This document shows positions 35,801 through 42,249 of a stretch of DNA of 64,000 bases, in pieces. Numbering within the stretch: the stretch's first letter is position 1; every line of letters starts with the position of its first letter. Under the pieces are notes generated by a model that had not been told where the DNA came from, searched no databases, and saw only the letters and a program-made list of their open reading frames with translations. Source of the stretch: an uncultured Bifidobacteriaceae bacterium (GTDB lineage Bacteria; Actinomycetota; Actinomycetes; Actinomycetales; Bifidobacteriaceae); NCBI GenBank assembly GCA_947253155.1, contig CAMXYK010000006.1, forward strand, positions 9,563 to 73,562, read 5' to 3'. Both the position numbers and the translations under genes were made by a program.

Positions 35801-36626
35801 TCTTATTCGTCAGCGAGCTAAAACCTTTACAGTTGTGCCTTCAAGTTACGTTCTTGTGGTTGTTACATTAACAAACGTGTTTAGAAGCCGTTTGGGTGCA
35901 GAGCTTAAGGCGTTGTCTATTAAAGACGAAAATATGGCTCGTTTCTTGCGCCATGTGCGTCTAATGAGCGTTCATGAAGCTTCCGGAGCTGTGGCTACGG
36001 ATGTGATTATGTCTCTGTGCTATGCAAAAACTTCGCATGGTCGACTTCTTCAGCAATTTGGTTTGCTTGAAGAAGAAGGCGGAAGTAGCATGCTTTTAGA
36101 CGCTCTTGCTCTGGCTCGACGTCATCTTGATATTGTAAGTGCTTTTACATCTAAAGATATGGAAGATGATCGCTTGCATCAAGATGGTCCTAAGCTTTTG
36201 AAGACTTTGTTGCAATGGGCTGAGCAGTTAAGCGATAAGCCGTTGCGTCCAGAAGATTCTCACGACGTTGAATCGCAGCTTGCTGCACAATCTGCAAAAG
36301 ATAACGTATTGTTTGCAGATTTGGCTGAACGTATTCGTTCTCGCGGATTGCGCGTAGAAGTTAATTATGGCTTCGATAATGATTCGCGAATTCCTATGGT
36401 TGTTGGTCTTGCAGATAAGCCTTTCGCTTTGGCTGTTCTCACTGATGATGCTCAATTTATGAGCGTTCAATCTACTCGTGAACGTCATCGCATGATGATT
36501 CAAGACTTGGAATCTTTGGGATGGTCGGTAATTACAGTGTGGAGCGTTGGAGCGTTCGTAAATCCTGAAAAAGAAGTGGATCGCGTTATTTCTCGCCTTG
36601 GCGAATTATATGGTGATAACGAATGA
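32859..36626 (+). CDS. Degenerate superfamily 1 helicase-like protein with C-terminal nuclease-fold-like domain
   Basis: The 1255-residue protein has the architecture of long actinobacterial SF1 helicase-like proteins, but the ATPase motifs are eroded. The Walker A position reads VNIDSGSDSAAIAAA (about 327-341) instead of GxxGxGKS/T. The Walker B position reads TVIIDSAEHMSS (about 862-873) where DEAQ is usual. SLFVNIDSGSDS...SGRSVLYVP-type spacing still fits. The last 110 residues (GLRVEVNYGFDNDSRIPMVVGLADKP, then STRERHRMMIQDLESLGWSVITVWSVGAF) match the layout of the Vsr/MTES_1575-like restriction-endonuclease fold, with the usual acidic residues missing. So it is probably a structural or regulatory descendant. 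The gene is flanked by an FHA gene and a coupled 67-residue gene. The function is unknown. Confidence 0.65.
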   Translation: MSDTNNMEQDSPAKDFTGSLADNSYTENAAVEDDSLRDKSNVQVSKSDALNRIVSWKKQYQSQLSPSPLEDITQLAAQLELTHAHPSGIAQLFASGKVTLKSLFRDAGMLRAAGRRLDRVFEDRDAKAHESGVSELSLIVGVASWNGNHVPVLTYPVRVVRDANQDETSATIYFSGSVGLNRALVSRLLERGIELREDVLFDGSHYESGTPETSVVFEAICQQARHAFPDFDIERDIVLGCFTDAGSRFVAESEYIIDSLKNGGAGNTVINAMAGDDKAKQILKSTKNPEYSPFDADPHSECEVGDVDNIVRYAADLVASGSSLFVNIDSGSDSAAIAAAIASRSVLAGRSVLYVPNVVEQQRRFRYTLSTHEISSLALDVSDGHIAKHVDAQLIAAVGARQSVATSRFEQVADELVGVRSRLTRYLGDLHGINETWGVSAYQTIQNLAAIAMLPSHPSTHVRLDVASAHAMTNQVDSWAKKFHQADELGEFSINPEDTPWFGASIFDENEAVAVYQRVVDVLLKLLPATREQVKSTVQSCGFPVPTTVREWSRQVTVLKNLRRVLDVFQPEIFERDLDAMIEASKPKAQRKAEGTVMGFWERRHHVREARSLLRVGAKVEDLHEALKIVAQQAAQWRTFVPHGGWPALPPKLDELVGTQDVLSRHLVALDAVLSTTRQGADLENIEFTQLEARLQALHDDRASLDTLPGRSKLEREFNNAGLSDLVNDLRHRHITGDALDGELQLAWWTTVFEDIVNASAIISHQDGSAMQDASDRFVQVDTEHVRSIGPMVQQEAMKHLCELLFSHTQEANQLHTMLASNRSGITFTKLLRNYAEIVLAAKPILVAMPSTLTMMTPLSPIADTVIIDSAEHMSSIEMFSILARARQVVVLAHKQTVSCESLNALISLLPSVTVVSHSTRRSLRLARFLEEHGYGKLRHDIPVERLQGKVRLHQIEATGVPVLSSGLIESSQREIDEVVDLIRQRAKTFTVVPSSYVLVVVTLTNVFRSRLGAELKALSIKDENMARFLRHVRLMSVHEASGAVATDVIMSLCYAKTSHGRLLQQFGLLEEEGGSSMLLDALALARRHLDIVSAFTSKDMEDDRLHQDGPKLLKTLLQWAEQLSDKPLRPEDSHDVESQLAAQSAKDNVLFADLAERIRSRGLRVEVNYGFDNDSRIPMVVGLADKPFALAVLTDDAQFMSVQSTRERHRMMIQDLESLGWSVITVWSVGAFVNPEKEVDRVISRLGELYGDNE

Positions 36627-36826
36627 GCGAATATGATCCAAATCGTCGCTCTCCTAGAAAGTCTGTGCGCGTTGTTCGTGAAGGCTCTGAGCTTTTTGAC
36701 GCTGATGGCGTAAAGTTGGAGCCTTCTGACGAGCTTACTTTGCAACAACGTAATCAAGATGACGATAATCGTATTTTGAGCGAGTTGCCGCCTCATTGGG
36801 CTGTGTTTTCTGAGCGCGTACGCTAA
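36623..36826 (+). CDS. Small hypothetical protein coupled to the helicase-like gene
   Basis: The ATG overlaps the preceding TGA (ATGA), so translation is probably coupled. The 67-residue product is hydrophilic (SPRKSVRVVREGSELFDADGV, then QQRNQDDDNRILSELPPHWAVFSERVR) with no membrane span or known motif. The ending LPPHWxVFSERVR looks like a short conserved tail. It may be a partner of the large upstream protein. Confidence 0.7.
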   Translation: MSEYDPNRRSPRKSVRVVREGSELFDADGVKLEPSDELTLQQRNQDDDNRILSELPPHWAVFSERVR

Positions 36827-36973
36827 ACAGAATGCGCAATCGCATATAATTACGCTGCTAATAAAGATGCTAATAAAACTGTAGTTTTTTACTGAGCTGT
36901 CATAGTATGTACTAGGATATTTGAAGGAACAGTAAGCTTCTACTTACATGCTCGTATTACTTCGGAGGAACTT

Positions 36974-37150
36974 TTGCCTACTTATCATTACCGCTGCAAA
37001 GAATGCGGATACGATTTTTCTGAACATCAATCATTTTCGGATGAGCCTATTACTATTTGCCCACAGTGCGGCAAAAACACTGTTCACAAAGTGTATTCTG
37101 CGCCTCCAATTAGTTTTAAAGGCAAAGGCTTTTACAGAACAGATAAGTGA
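36974..37150 (+). CDS. FmdB-type zinc-ribbon protein
   Basis: A 58-residue protein starts at TTG 36974, seven bases after CGGAGGAA. It begins MPTYHYRCKECGYDFSEHQS and carries two Cys pairs, CKEC (8-11) and CPQC (29-32), spaced as in the FmdB/putative regulatory zinc ribbon family. The tail VYSAPPISFKGKGFYRTD is the family ending. The role is unproven; it may be a small nucleic-acid or regulatory protein. Confidence 0.88.
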   Translation: MPTYHYRCKECGYDFSEHQSFSDEPITICPQCGKNTVHKVYSAPPISFKGKGFYRTDK

Positions 37151-37188
37151 TTGTATTTATAAAAATTTTAATTGCGCATTGATAGGTT

Positions 37189-37197
37189 TTATCCACA
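37189..37197 (+). other. Exact DnaA-box nonamer
   Basis: TTATCCACA lies 50 bp before the SAF-domain gene. Other exact copies are at 3844-3852, 34878-34886 and, inverted, 48695-48703. They are scattered and do not form an origin cluster. Confidence 0.4.
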
Positions 37198-37211
37198 ATG
37201 CGCAATTTTTA

Positions 37212-37239
37212 TTGCGCGACTCTTTTGCTTACGTAACAA
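37212..37239 (+). promoter_or_regulatory. Promoter of the SAF-domain gene, placing the mRNA start at the start codon
   Basis: TTGCGC (37212-37217) and TAACAA (37234-37239) are 16 bp apart. The -10 ends 7 bp before the ATG and no ribosome-binding site is present, so the mRNA is probably leaderless. Confidence 0.5.
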
Positions 37240-37246
37240 TGCAAAT

Positions 37247-38080
37247 ATGAGTACAAATTTTTCTTTATTTTCAAAAAATCAGCGCTCTATACGCATAAGC
37301 GCATTATTGCAGCGAAGACAAAGTGCCTTTGTGCGAAAAATAATTGTGGTTTTATGCGCTGGAGTTATGTCTTTGCTTGTAATTTCGTCAATTATTGATG
37401 CTCAAGCAACGCAAGTTATTCCGGTTGCGTCAAGGCATATTCAGCAGGGGTCTAAAATTACAGCTAACGATATTAGCTATATAAAAGTTCCTCAGCATAA
37501 AATATTTTTTAATACTTTATCTGAGCAAATTAATTCGCATAATCCTCTTATTGCGACTTGCGAAATAAATATTGGCATGCCAATTTTTAAGAATGAAGTG
37601 AGTCATGTGCCAAGTATTCCCGAAGGTTTTACTTCTATTAGCGTGCATTTAGCGAGTGCAGATCACACGTTAATACCTGGAGAGCATATTAATCTTGCTT
37701 TTAGTAAGCCTATTCAAGATGAAGAAGATAGCGCTTCAAAAAATAGCAAAAATGCGGAAAGCGGAAAAGATTCTTACGCAAAAGACGAATCAGAAAATTC
37801 GGGAAATTCTGAAGAATTGGAAGAGTCGGAAGAGTCGGAAGAATCAGGCAAATCGGAAGAATCAAATGAAACTAGTGCTTCAACAATAGATAGCAGATAC
37901 GTAAGCGTAATTCATAACGTTATGGTAATGCGCATAACGCAAGGCTCTCAATCGTATGAAAATCAGCAGGATACCACGACTCTTGCAATGCCTGCAGCAG
38001 ACGCTTTGCGGCTGTTGCAAGCGCAGTCGGCAAATTCTTCATTAGCGATTGTTGCTATGAAGCATGCGATTAATAAGTAG
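37247..38080 (+). CDS. SAF-domain protein, CpaB/RcpC-like
   Basis: A basic N terminus is followed by one membrane span (about 31-50, KIIVVLCAGVMSLLVISSII). A SAF domain then appears (VIPVASRHIQQGSKITANDISYIKVP, about 57-82), the module found in pilus-assembly CpaB proteins, flagellar FlgA and antifreeze-like proteins. A Glu/Ser-rich low-complexity insert (about 160-215) interrupts the C-terminal half. No pilus genes adjoin it in this window. It has no Shine-Dalgarno sequence. Confidence 0.7.
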   Translation: MSTNFSLFSKNQRSIRISALLQRRQSAFVRKIIVVLCAGVMSLLVISSIIDAQATQVIPVASRHIQQGSKITANDISYIKVPQHKIFFNTLSEQINSHNPLIATCEINIGMPIFKNEVSHVPSIPEGFTSISVHLASADHTLIPGEHINLAFSKPIQDEEDSASKNSKNAESGKDSYAKDESENSGNSEELEESEESEESGKSEESNETSASTIDSRYVSVIHNVMVMRITQGSQSYENQQDTTTLAMPAADALRLLQAQSANSSLAIVAMKHAINK

Positions 38081-38133
38081 TGTGCTTACACAGCATATTG
38101 TGTGAAATCGTGTGAATTAAACCTACATTTTGG

Positions 38134-38184
38134 CGACACGCCGAAGCATTTATGTTGCTACACATCCCGTGACTTCTTTATATT
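38134..38184 (+). promoter_or_regulatory. Promoter of the gene at 38192 with upstream CGACACGCCG motif
   Basis: CGACACGCCG (38134-38143) lies 11 bp before TTGCTA (38155-38160). TATATT (38179-38184) follows after 18 bp and ends 7 bp before the ATG. This again suggests a leaderless mRNA. Confidence 0.6.
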
Positions 38185-38191
38185 AATAACT

Positions 38192-39313
38192 ATGGGTTAT
38201 GAATCGGTGAGTGCGCTACTTGTGTTGATCATCCTCGTAGCCTTATGGTTCGGGTGGCTGCCTAATCACACGGTTAATGGCATGAAGACCATGCTTGAGC
38301 ATCGAGAAGATAGGTTTTCACCAACGCTCCATCTTGTAGGTGAGTGGAGTATCGCGCGTATTTGTGACGGTACCGGTATGTTGGCAAAAGAGGCTTGTAT
38401 GCAACCGACTCAACAAAAACGAACATTAACACCTGAACATATTGCGCGTATTCGTGCAGCTAGACGTGCTGCGATTCGACGACGTTGCCTGTTGGTTGTG
38501 GCTCTTGCGTTGCTGACTTTTCTTGTATTGTTGGCTGGCTGCTCTGGTCTGTTTTCGCCAGCTTTTGCGCTAATTCCTGGGGTAATGCTTGCTATTGTGC
38601 TTTATTTTGGTTCGCGTGCTTCAAAACATGCGCGTCAGTGGGAGGCGCGTGTTGCTAAAATGAGTGCGAAATCAAAGCAAAATGTAGAAGATGCTTTGTA
38701 TGAGCAGCATAACAGCACAGTTACTAACCAATTAAGTAATCGCAATAATAATTCAAGCCAGATTGATGATGTTGAGGATGCCTCTGATTTTGAATCTCAA
38801 AATGCTGGTGAATTAAATAATTTTGATAATAATTTGGATAATTCTGTTCAGCATAGTTCGCGTGATGATACTGCAACATCTGTTATGGAACAGCGCGAAA
38901 TTCGTGTTGCTTTGCGTCGAGCAGAAGAAGAGCGTGACGCTGTTTTGCGTTCTCGTAACGTAGCTAAAGCTAGCGAATCTAAGGAATCTTCTGAGAATGT
39001 TGTTGATAATGCAGAAGTTACTTCAAACGCTAGTAGTAATCAAGATTTGATTTCGTTCTCACTTGATTCAAAGTCAAAGGTTGAGTCGGACGATTCTGTT
39101 GCATCGCACGCTCCAGAAAGTTTGGAAATTAAGTCAACTAAGCAAGTTGCTAAAGCTGTTCCAGCTGCTAAAGATATTAAATCTATTGCAAAAGCAGATT
39201 CTTCTAAATTCCATGATGAAGAGAAGGCGAGTGAAGTAGAAGCTCCGGAAAGCTCTGAAGACTCGCTTGGCGTTGCTAATTTGCACGACGTTCTTGCACG
39301 TCGCAATGCTTGA
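38192..39313 (+). CDS. Uncharacterised actinobacterial membrane protein
   Basis: The 373-residue protein begins MGYESVSALLVLIILVALWFGWLP, an N-terminal span. A conserved-looking segment (VNGMKTMLEHREDRFSPTLHLV), an Arg-rich stretch (ARIRAARRAAIRRRC) and two further spans (about 93-115 and 118-135) follow. A long acidic, Ser/Asn-rich cytoplasmic tail closes the protein, with a possible coiled-coil segment (MEQREIRVALRRAEEERDAVLRS). The start is fixed by the promoter just upstream and the sharp onset of hydrophobicity. I know of similar uncharacterised proteins in bifidobacteria but no function. Confidence 0.75.
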   Translation: MGYESVSALLVLIILVALWFGWLPNHTVNGMKTMLEHREDRFSPTLHLVGEWSIARICDGTGMLAKEACMQPTQQKRTLTPEHIARIRAARRAAIRRRCLLVVALALLTFLVLLAGCSGLFSPAFALIPGVMLAIVLYFGSRASKHARQWEARVAKMSAKSKQNVEDALYEQHNSTVTNQLSNRNNNSSQIDDVEDASDFESQNAGELNNFDNNLDNSVQHSSRDDTATSVMEQREIRVALRRAEEERDAVLRSRNVAKASESKESSENVVDNAEVTSNASSNQDLISFSLDSKSKVESDDSVASHAPESLEIKSTKQVAKAVPAAKDIKSIAKADSSKFHDEEKASEVEAPESSEDSLGVANLHDVLARRNA

Positions 39314-39344
39314 ATTTTATGGGTACTTCTTGAAGGTTGTGTTT

Positions 39345-39842
39345 TTGAAGGTTTAATGTGCGTGTGTAGCGGTAATTAAGTGATTTAATATCCGTGCATT
39401 TTTGCTGCTGCACACATTGATAAAGCTGCCATCCGCCTCTGGTTCGGAACTTTTGTTTAATTGTGTTGCTCGAGTTGTGCGAATACCAGTGTGGTAGAGG
39501 TTTGAGATTTTTCGCACTGAGCGCGGCGAACGTCAGAGCCGCAGGCTGCTGATTCGCCAAGCGAAGAAGAAAAATCGAAAAATCTCTGCGATAAGGCACT
39601 GTTATTAAACATTAAGCACGCAGAGTTTGGGGGATTTCTCTACGAGCACTAAAAGAGGACTGAGAAGCTACATTCTTTAAATATAGGCGAACACACTAAA
39701 CTTTTTTAGCAGCCAGAGCGCCCGAAGGACGGGACGTGCGAGGAGAGAAATCCCCCAAAACTCGCGCCATGCCAAGCGAGAACGGATTGATATGAAGAGT
39801 ATTTCACCAAATAAAACCAACACACGCACATTAAACCTTCAA
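39345..39842. repeat. 498-bp noncoding element with 23-bp perfect terminal inverted repeats (MITE-like)
   Basis: The ends 39345-39367 (TTGAAGGTTTAATGTG...) and 39820-39842 (...CACATTAAACCTTCAA) are exact reverse complements over 23 bases. Inside are further inverted repeats. A GAGATTTTTCG/CGAAAAATCTC pair (about 39504-39586) encloses GGCGAA/TTCGCC. A pair around GGGGGATTTCTCT and AGAGAAATCCCCC lies at about 39628-39755. No credible gene is present; this stretch is most of the 697-bp gap before groS. It could be a miniature transposable element or a highly structured RNA gene. No clear target-site duplication was seen. Confidence 0.55.
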
Positions 39843-39867
39843 TTAAACTAAAGATTTTTTAAAAATT

Positions 39868-39894
39868 TTAGCACTCGAGTTGGCAGAGTGCTAA
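39868..39894 (+). promoter_or_regulatory. CIRCE operator (HrcA site) of groS
   Basis: A perfect TTAGCACTC - 9 bp - GAGTGCTAA palindrome, the binding site of the heat-shock repressor HrcA. Confidence 0.97.
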
Positions 39895-39908
39895 ATTCGC
39901 GGTACCAT
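39880..39908 (+). promoter_or_regulatory. groS promoter overlapping CIRCE
   Basis: TTGGCA (39880-39885) and TACCAT (39903-39908) are 17 bp apart. The -35 box lies within the CIRCE palindrome, so HrcA binding would block RNA polymerase. Confidence 0.6.
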
Positions 39909-40010
39909 AAAAGACAGAACGTAAGTGTGATTGCGGACGTGATCGTCAGCCTCGTCGAATTGCAACTTGCGCAAAAAGTTAGTATCTCTCTTAAGAAAGA
40001 GGTGGCGACA

Positions 40011-40304
40011 GTGTCGATTAAACTCACACCGTTGGAAGATAAGATTATTGTTAAGCAGGCTCAGGCAGAAACTCAGACTGCTTCTGGCTTGTATATTCCA
40101 GATAATGCAAAGGAAAAGCCGCAGCAGGGTGAAGTGCTTGCTGTAGGTCCTGGCCGTCGTGACGACAAGGGCGAGCGAATTCCTATGGATGTTAAGGTTG
40201 GCGATAAGGTGCTGTATTCCAAGTATGGTGGCACTGAAGTGCATTACGAAGGCGAGGATTACTTAATCGTATCTTCTCGCGATGTGCTTGCTATTCTTGG
40301 CTAG
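40011..40304 (+). CDS. groS: Co-chaperonin GroES
   Basis: The GTG start at 40011 gives the standard 97 residues ([31 protein letters not shown]...). An open frame upstream has no family support. The mobile-loop region [23 protein letters not shown] and the ending [16 protein letters not shown] are canonical. It caps the GroEL folding chamber. No groL gene adjoins it; actinobacteria often keep groL elsewhere. Confidence 0.98.
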   Translation: MSIKLTPLEDKIIVKQAQAETQTASGLYIPDNAKEKPQQGEVLAVGPGRRDDKGERIPMDVKVGDKVLYSKYGGTEVHYEGEDYLIVSSRDVLAILG

Positions 40305-40333
40305 TATTTAGCTTGTTGCAATAATAAAACTTG

Positions 40334-40373
40334 CGCTGGGAACGACGAAATGTTGTTCCTGGCGTTTTTTTTT
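40334..40373 (+). terminator. groS terminator
   Basis: A stem of about 10 bp, CGCTGGGAAC/GTTCCTGGCG with a G-T pair, precedes nine T. Confidence 0.85.
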
Positions 40374-40413
40374 ATTGTGCAATTAAGGCCTGCAAGTAGT
40401 ATCATGGAGAAGT

Positions 40414-41511
40414 ATGACATACAAACACCGCAATATTGTAGATACGATTCCTAGCTACAAGCAAGGTAAGCCGGCTCCTAAATTGGACGGCATTCGTGCA
40501 TATAAAATCTCAAGCAATGAAAATCCGTATGAGCCTCTTAATAGCGTAAAAGAAGCTATTACGACTCGCGCTCTTAATGTTATTAACCGTTATCCTAATA
40601 TGCGTGGCACGGAAGTTGTTGAAGAACTTGCTAAGCGCTTTGGCGTAACCTCGGACGAAGTTGTGCTTGGTTGCGGATCTACAGAAGTTATTACGCAACT
40701 TGTTGATTTAGTTGCTGGCCCTGGTGACGAAGTTGTGTATCCTTGGCGAAGTTTTGAAGCTTACCCGATTATTGTGACTGGCGCTGGTGCTACAAGCGTT
40801 CAGATTCCTAACCGTGCTGACGGCTCGCATGATGTTGACGCTATGATTGCAGCTATTAACGATCGTACGCGTTTGGTTATTTTAAATAATCCTAATAATC
40901 CAACTTCTGCTGCTCTTAGCGATGAGGAAGCTCGCAAGGTGTTGGATGCTGTGCCAAGTGACGTTCTCGTGCTTATTGATGAAGCTTATGTGCAGTTTAA
41001 TACTGCCAAGGGTACGGCAGATGGCATGAAGTTGTACAAAGAGTATCCAAACGTGGTTGTGGCTCAAACTTTCTCGAAGGCTTATGGCTTGGCTGGTTTG
41101 CGAATTGGATATGCGATTGCTCCTGCAGATGTTGTAGAGGGCATGCGTAAGGTTGCAGTGCCGTTTGGAGTGTCTCAAGTAGCTCAGGTTGCTGCGTTGG
41201 CTTCGTTAGAAGATGCTGCAAGTGAAGAGATGAAGACTCGCGTTGATGCTCTTGTTGCTGAGCGTGAGCGTATTGTTTCCGCTTTGCGTGAGCAGGGGTG
41301 GAATATTACTGATGCTTACGCAAACTTCTTCTGGATGCCGTTTGGCGCAGATACTGAACGTGCAACAGAACGTTTTGTGGCTGCTGGATTGTCTGTTCGA
41401 GCGTTTGCTGGCGAAGGAATTCGCATCAGTATTGGCGAACGTGAGGCAAATGATCGCGTGTTGACAATTTGTGAAAAATTAAAAAATGACGGTTTTTCGC
41501 TAAATAACTAG
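40414..41511 (+). CDS. hisC: Histidinol-phosphate aminotransferase
   Basis: The PLP fold-type I enzyme of histidine synthesis, 365 residues. It has KISSNENPYEP (substrate loop, about 31-41), GCGSTEVITQLVDLVAGPGDEVVYPWRSFEAYP, NNPNNPTSAAL, LIDEAYVQF (PLP Asp) and the Schiff-base Lys222 in TFSKAYGLAGLRIGYAI. R-x-S-x-G near the C terminus (GIRISIGE) binds the phosphate. It is not next to other his genes. Some actinobacterial members also transaminate aromatic amino acids, so substrate range is open. Confidence 0.92.
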   Translation: MTYKHRNIVDTIPSYKQGKPAPKLDGIRAYKISSNENPYEPLNSVKEAITTRALNVINRYPNMRGTEVVEELAKRFGVTSDEVVLGCGSTEVITQLVDLVAGPGDEVVYPWRSFEAYPIIVTGAGATSVQIPNRADGSHDVDAMIAAINDRTRLVILNNPNNPTSAALSDEEARKVLDAVPSDVLVLIDEAYVQFNTAKGTADGMKLYKEYPNVVVAQTFSKAYGLAGLRIGYAIAPADVVEGMRKVAVPFGVSQVAQVAALASLEDAASEEMKTRVDALVAERERIVSALREQGWNITDAYANFFWMPFGADTERATERFVAAGLSVRAFAGEGIRISIGEREANDRVLTICEKLKNDGFSLNN

Positions 41512-41536
41512 ATTTTTGCCAAATTTTTTCTGTTTT

Positions 41537-41580
41537 CGGCGTGTCATGGACTTGCATTAGTCGCGCGCTCGTGGCAGAAT
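41537..41580 (+). promoter_or_regulatory. Promoter of the tRNA-Tyr/Thr/Met unit with inverted CGACACGCC-like motif
   Basis: TTGCAT (41552-41557) and CAGAAT (41575-41580) are 17 bp apart. CGGCGTGTCA (41537-41546), the reverse complement of TGACACGCCG, ends 5 bp before the -35 box. Confidence 0.65.
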
Positions 41581-41622
41581 AACAAAGTTGCCGTTTGAAG
41601 TTCACTTCTTACGGAGACTGCT

Positions 41623-41704
41623 GGCGGGTTTCCCAAGTGGTCAAAGGGAGCTGACTGTAAATCAGCCGCTTCGTGCTTCAGTGGTTCGAATCCACTACCC
41701 GCCA
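41623..41704 (+). tRNA. tRNA-Tyr (GTA)
   Basis: Class II tRNA of 82 nt with a long variable arm. Acceptor GGCGGGT pairs with ACCCGCC, discriminator A. The anticodon loop CTGTAAA gives GTA. Confidence 0.97.
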
Positions 41705-41705
41705 C

Positions 41706-41777
<72 letters not shown>

Positions 41778-41781
41778 CTCT

Positions 41782-41855
41782 GGCGGGGTAGCTCAGCTGG
41801 CTAGAGCGTACGACTCATAATCGTAAGGTCAAGAGTTCGAGTCTCTTCCTCGCTA
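41782..41855 (+). tRNA. tRNA-Met (CAT), elongator type
   Basis: Acceptor GGCGGGG pairs with CCTCGCT through two G-T pairs, including the terminal one; discriminator A. Anticodon loop CTCATAA gives CAT. The anticodon stem ACGA/TCGT lacks the three G-C pairs of initiator tRNA, so it is elongator tRNA-Met (or a CAT-anticodon tRNA-Ile2, less likely). Confidence 0.93.
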
Positions 41856-41908
41856 CAACGGCCAGTAGGAGACTGGCTGGCCAACAATGAATTGTAGAGG
41901 TGAACGAA

Positions 41909-42079
41909 ATGGCAAGCAAGAGCGCTGACATCCGTCCGGGCATTACGATGGCATGCACGGAGTGCAAGGAGCGTAATTACATCACGACGAAGAATCGTCG
42001 TAACACGCCTGATCGTCTTGAGTTGAACAAGTTCTGCCCACGTTGCGGCAAGCATACGCTTCATCGCGAGACTCGCTGA
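41909..42079 (+). CDS. rpmG: 50S ribosomal protein L33
   Basis: A 56-residue protein with AGAGGTG upstream of the ATG. It begins [20 protein letters not shown] and retains both zinc-ribbon Cys pairs, CTEC (16-19) and CPRC (43-46), so this is the zinc-binding (C+) form. The tRNA-Met to rpmG order suggests co-transcription with the tRNA cluster. Confidence 0.97.
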   Translation: MASKSADIRPGITMACTECKERNYITTKNRRNTPDRLELNKFCPRCGKHTLHRETR

Positions 42080-42153
42080 AAATATTCAGCTTGCTGCGTT
42101 AATATAGCGTCTTGTTTTAGACCTATTGTGATTGCGCAGATTTAATACTTATT

Positions 42154-42178
42154 ACCCCGCTTTTTGCGGGGTTTTTTG
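42154..42178 (+). terminator. rpmG terminator
   Basis: A perfect 7-bp stem ACCCCGC/GCGGGGT with a 5-nt T loop is followed by TTTTTTG. Confidence 0.9.
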
Positions 42179-42249
42179 TTATTTCTCGCGATTCTTTTTA
42201 TTACATTCGCGTAGAGTTTTTGTTATTTGTTGCTGTTAGGATTTAAGTT

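Noticed and set aside
40305..40413. A missing or broken groL next to groS.
   Set aside because: The terminator right after groS and the intact hisC beyond it show that groS is a complete single-gene unit, as in many actinobacteria.
41782..41855. Initiator tRNA-fMet.
   Set aside because: The anticodon stem lacks the three consecutive G-C pairs and the acceptor end is base-paired at position 1-72 (G-T), so elongator tRNA-Met fits better.
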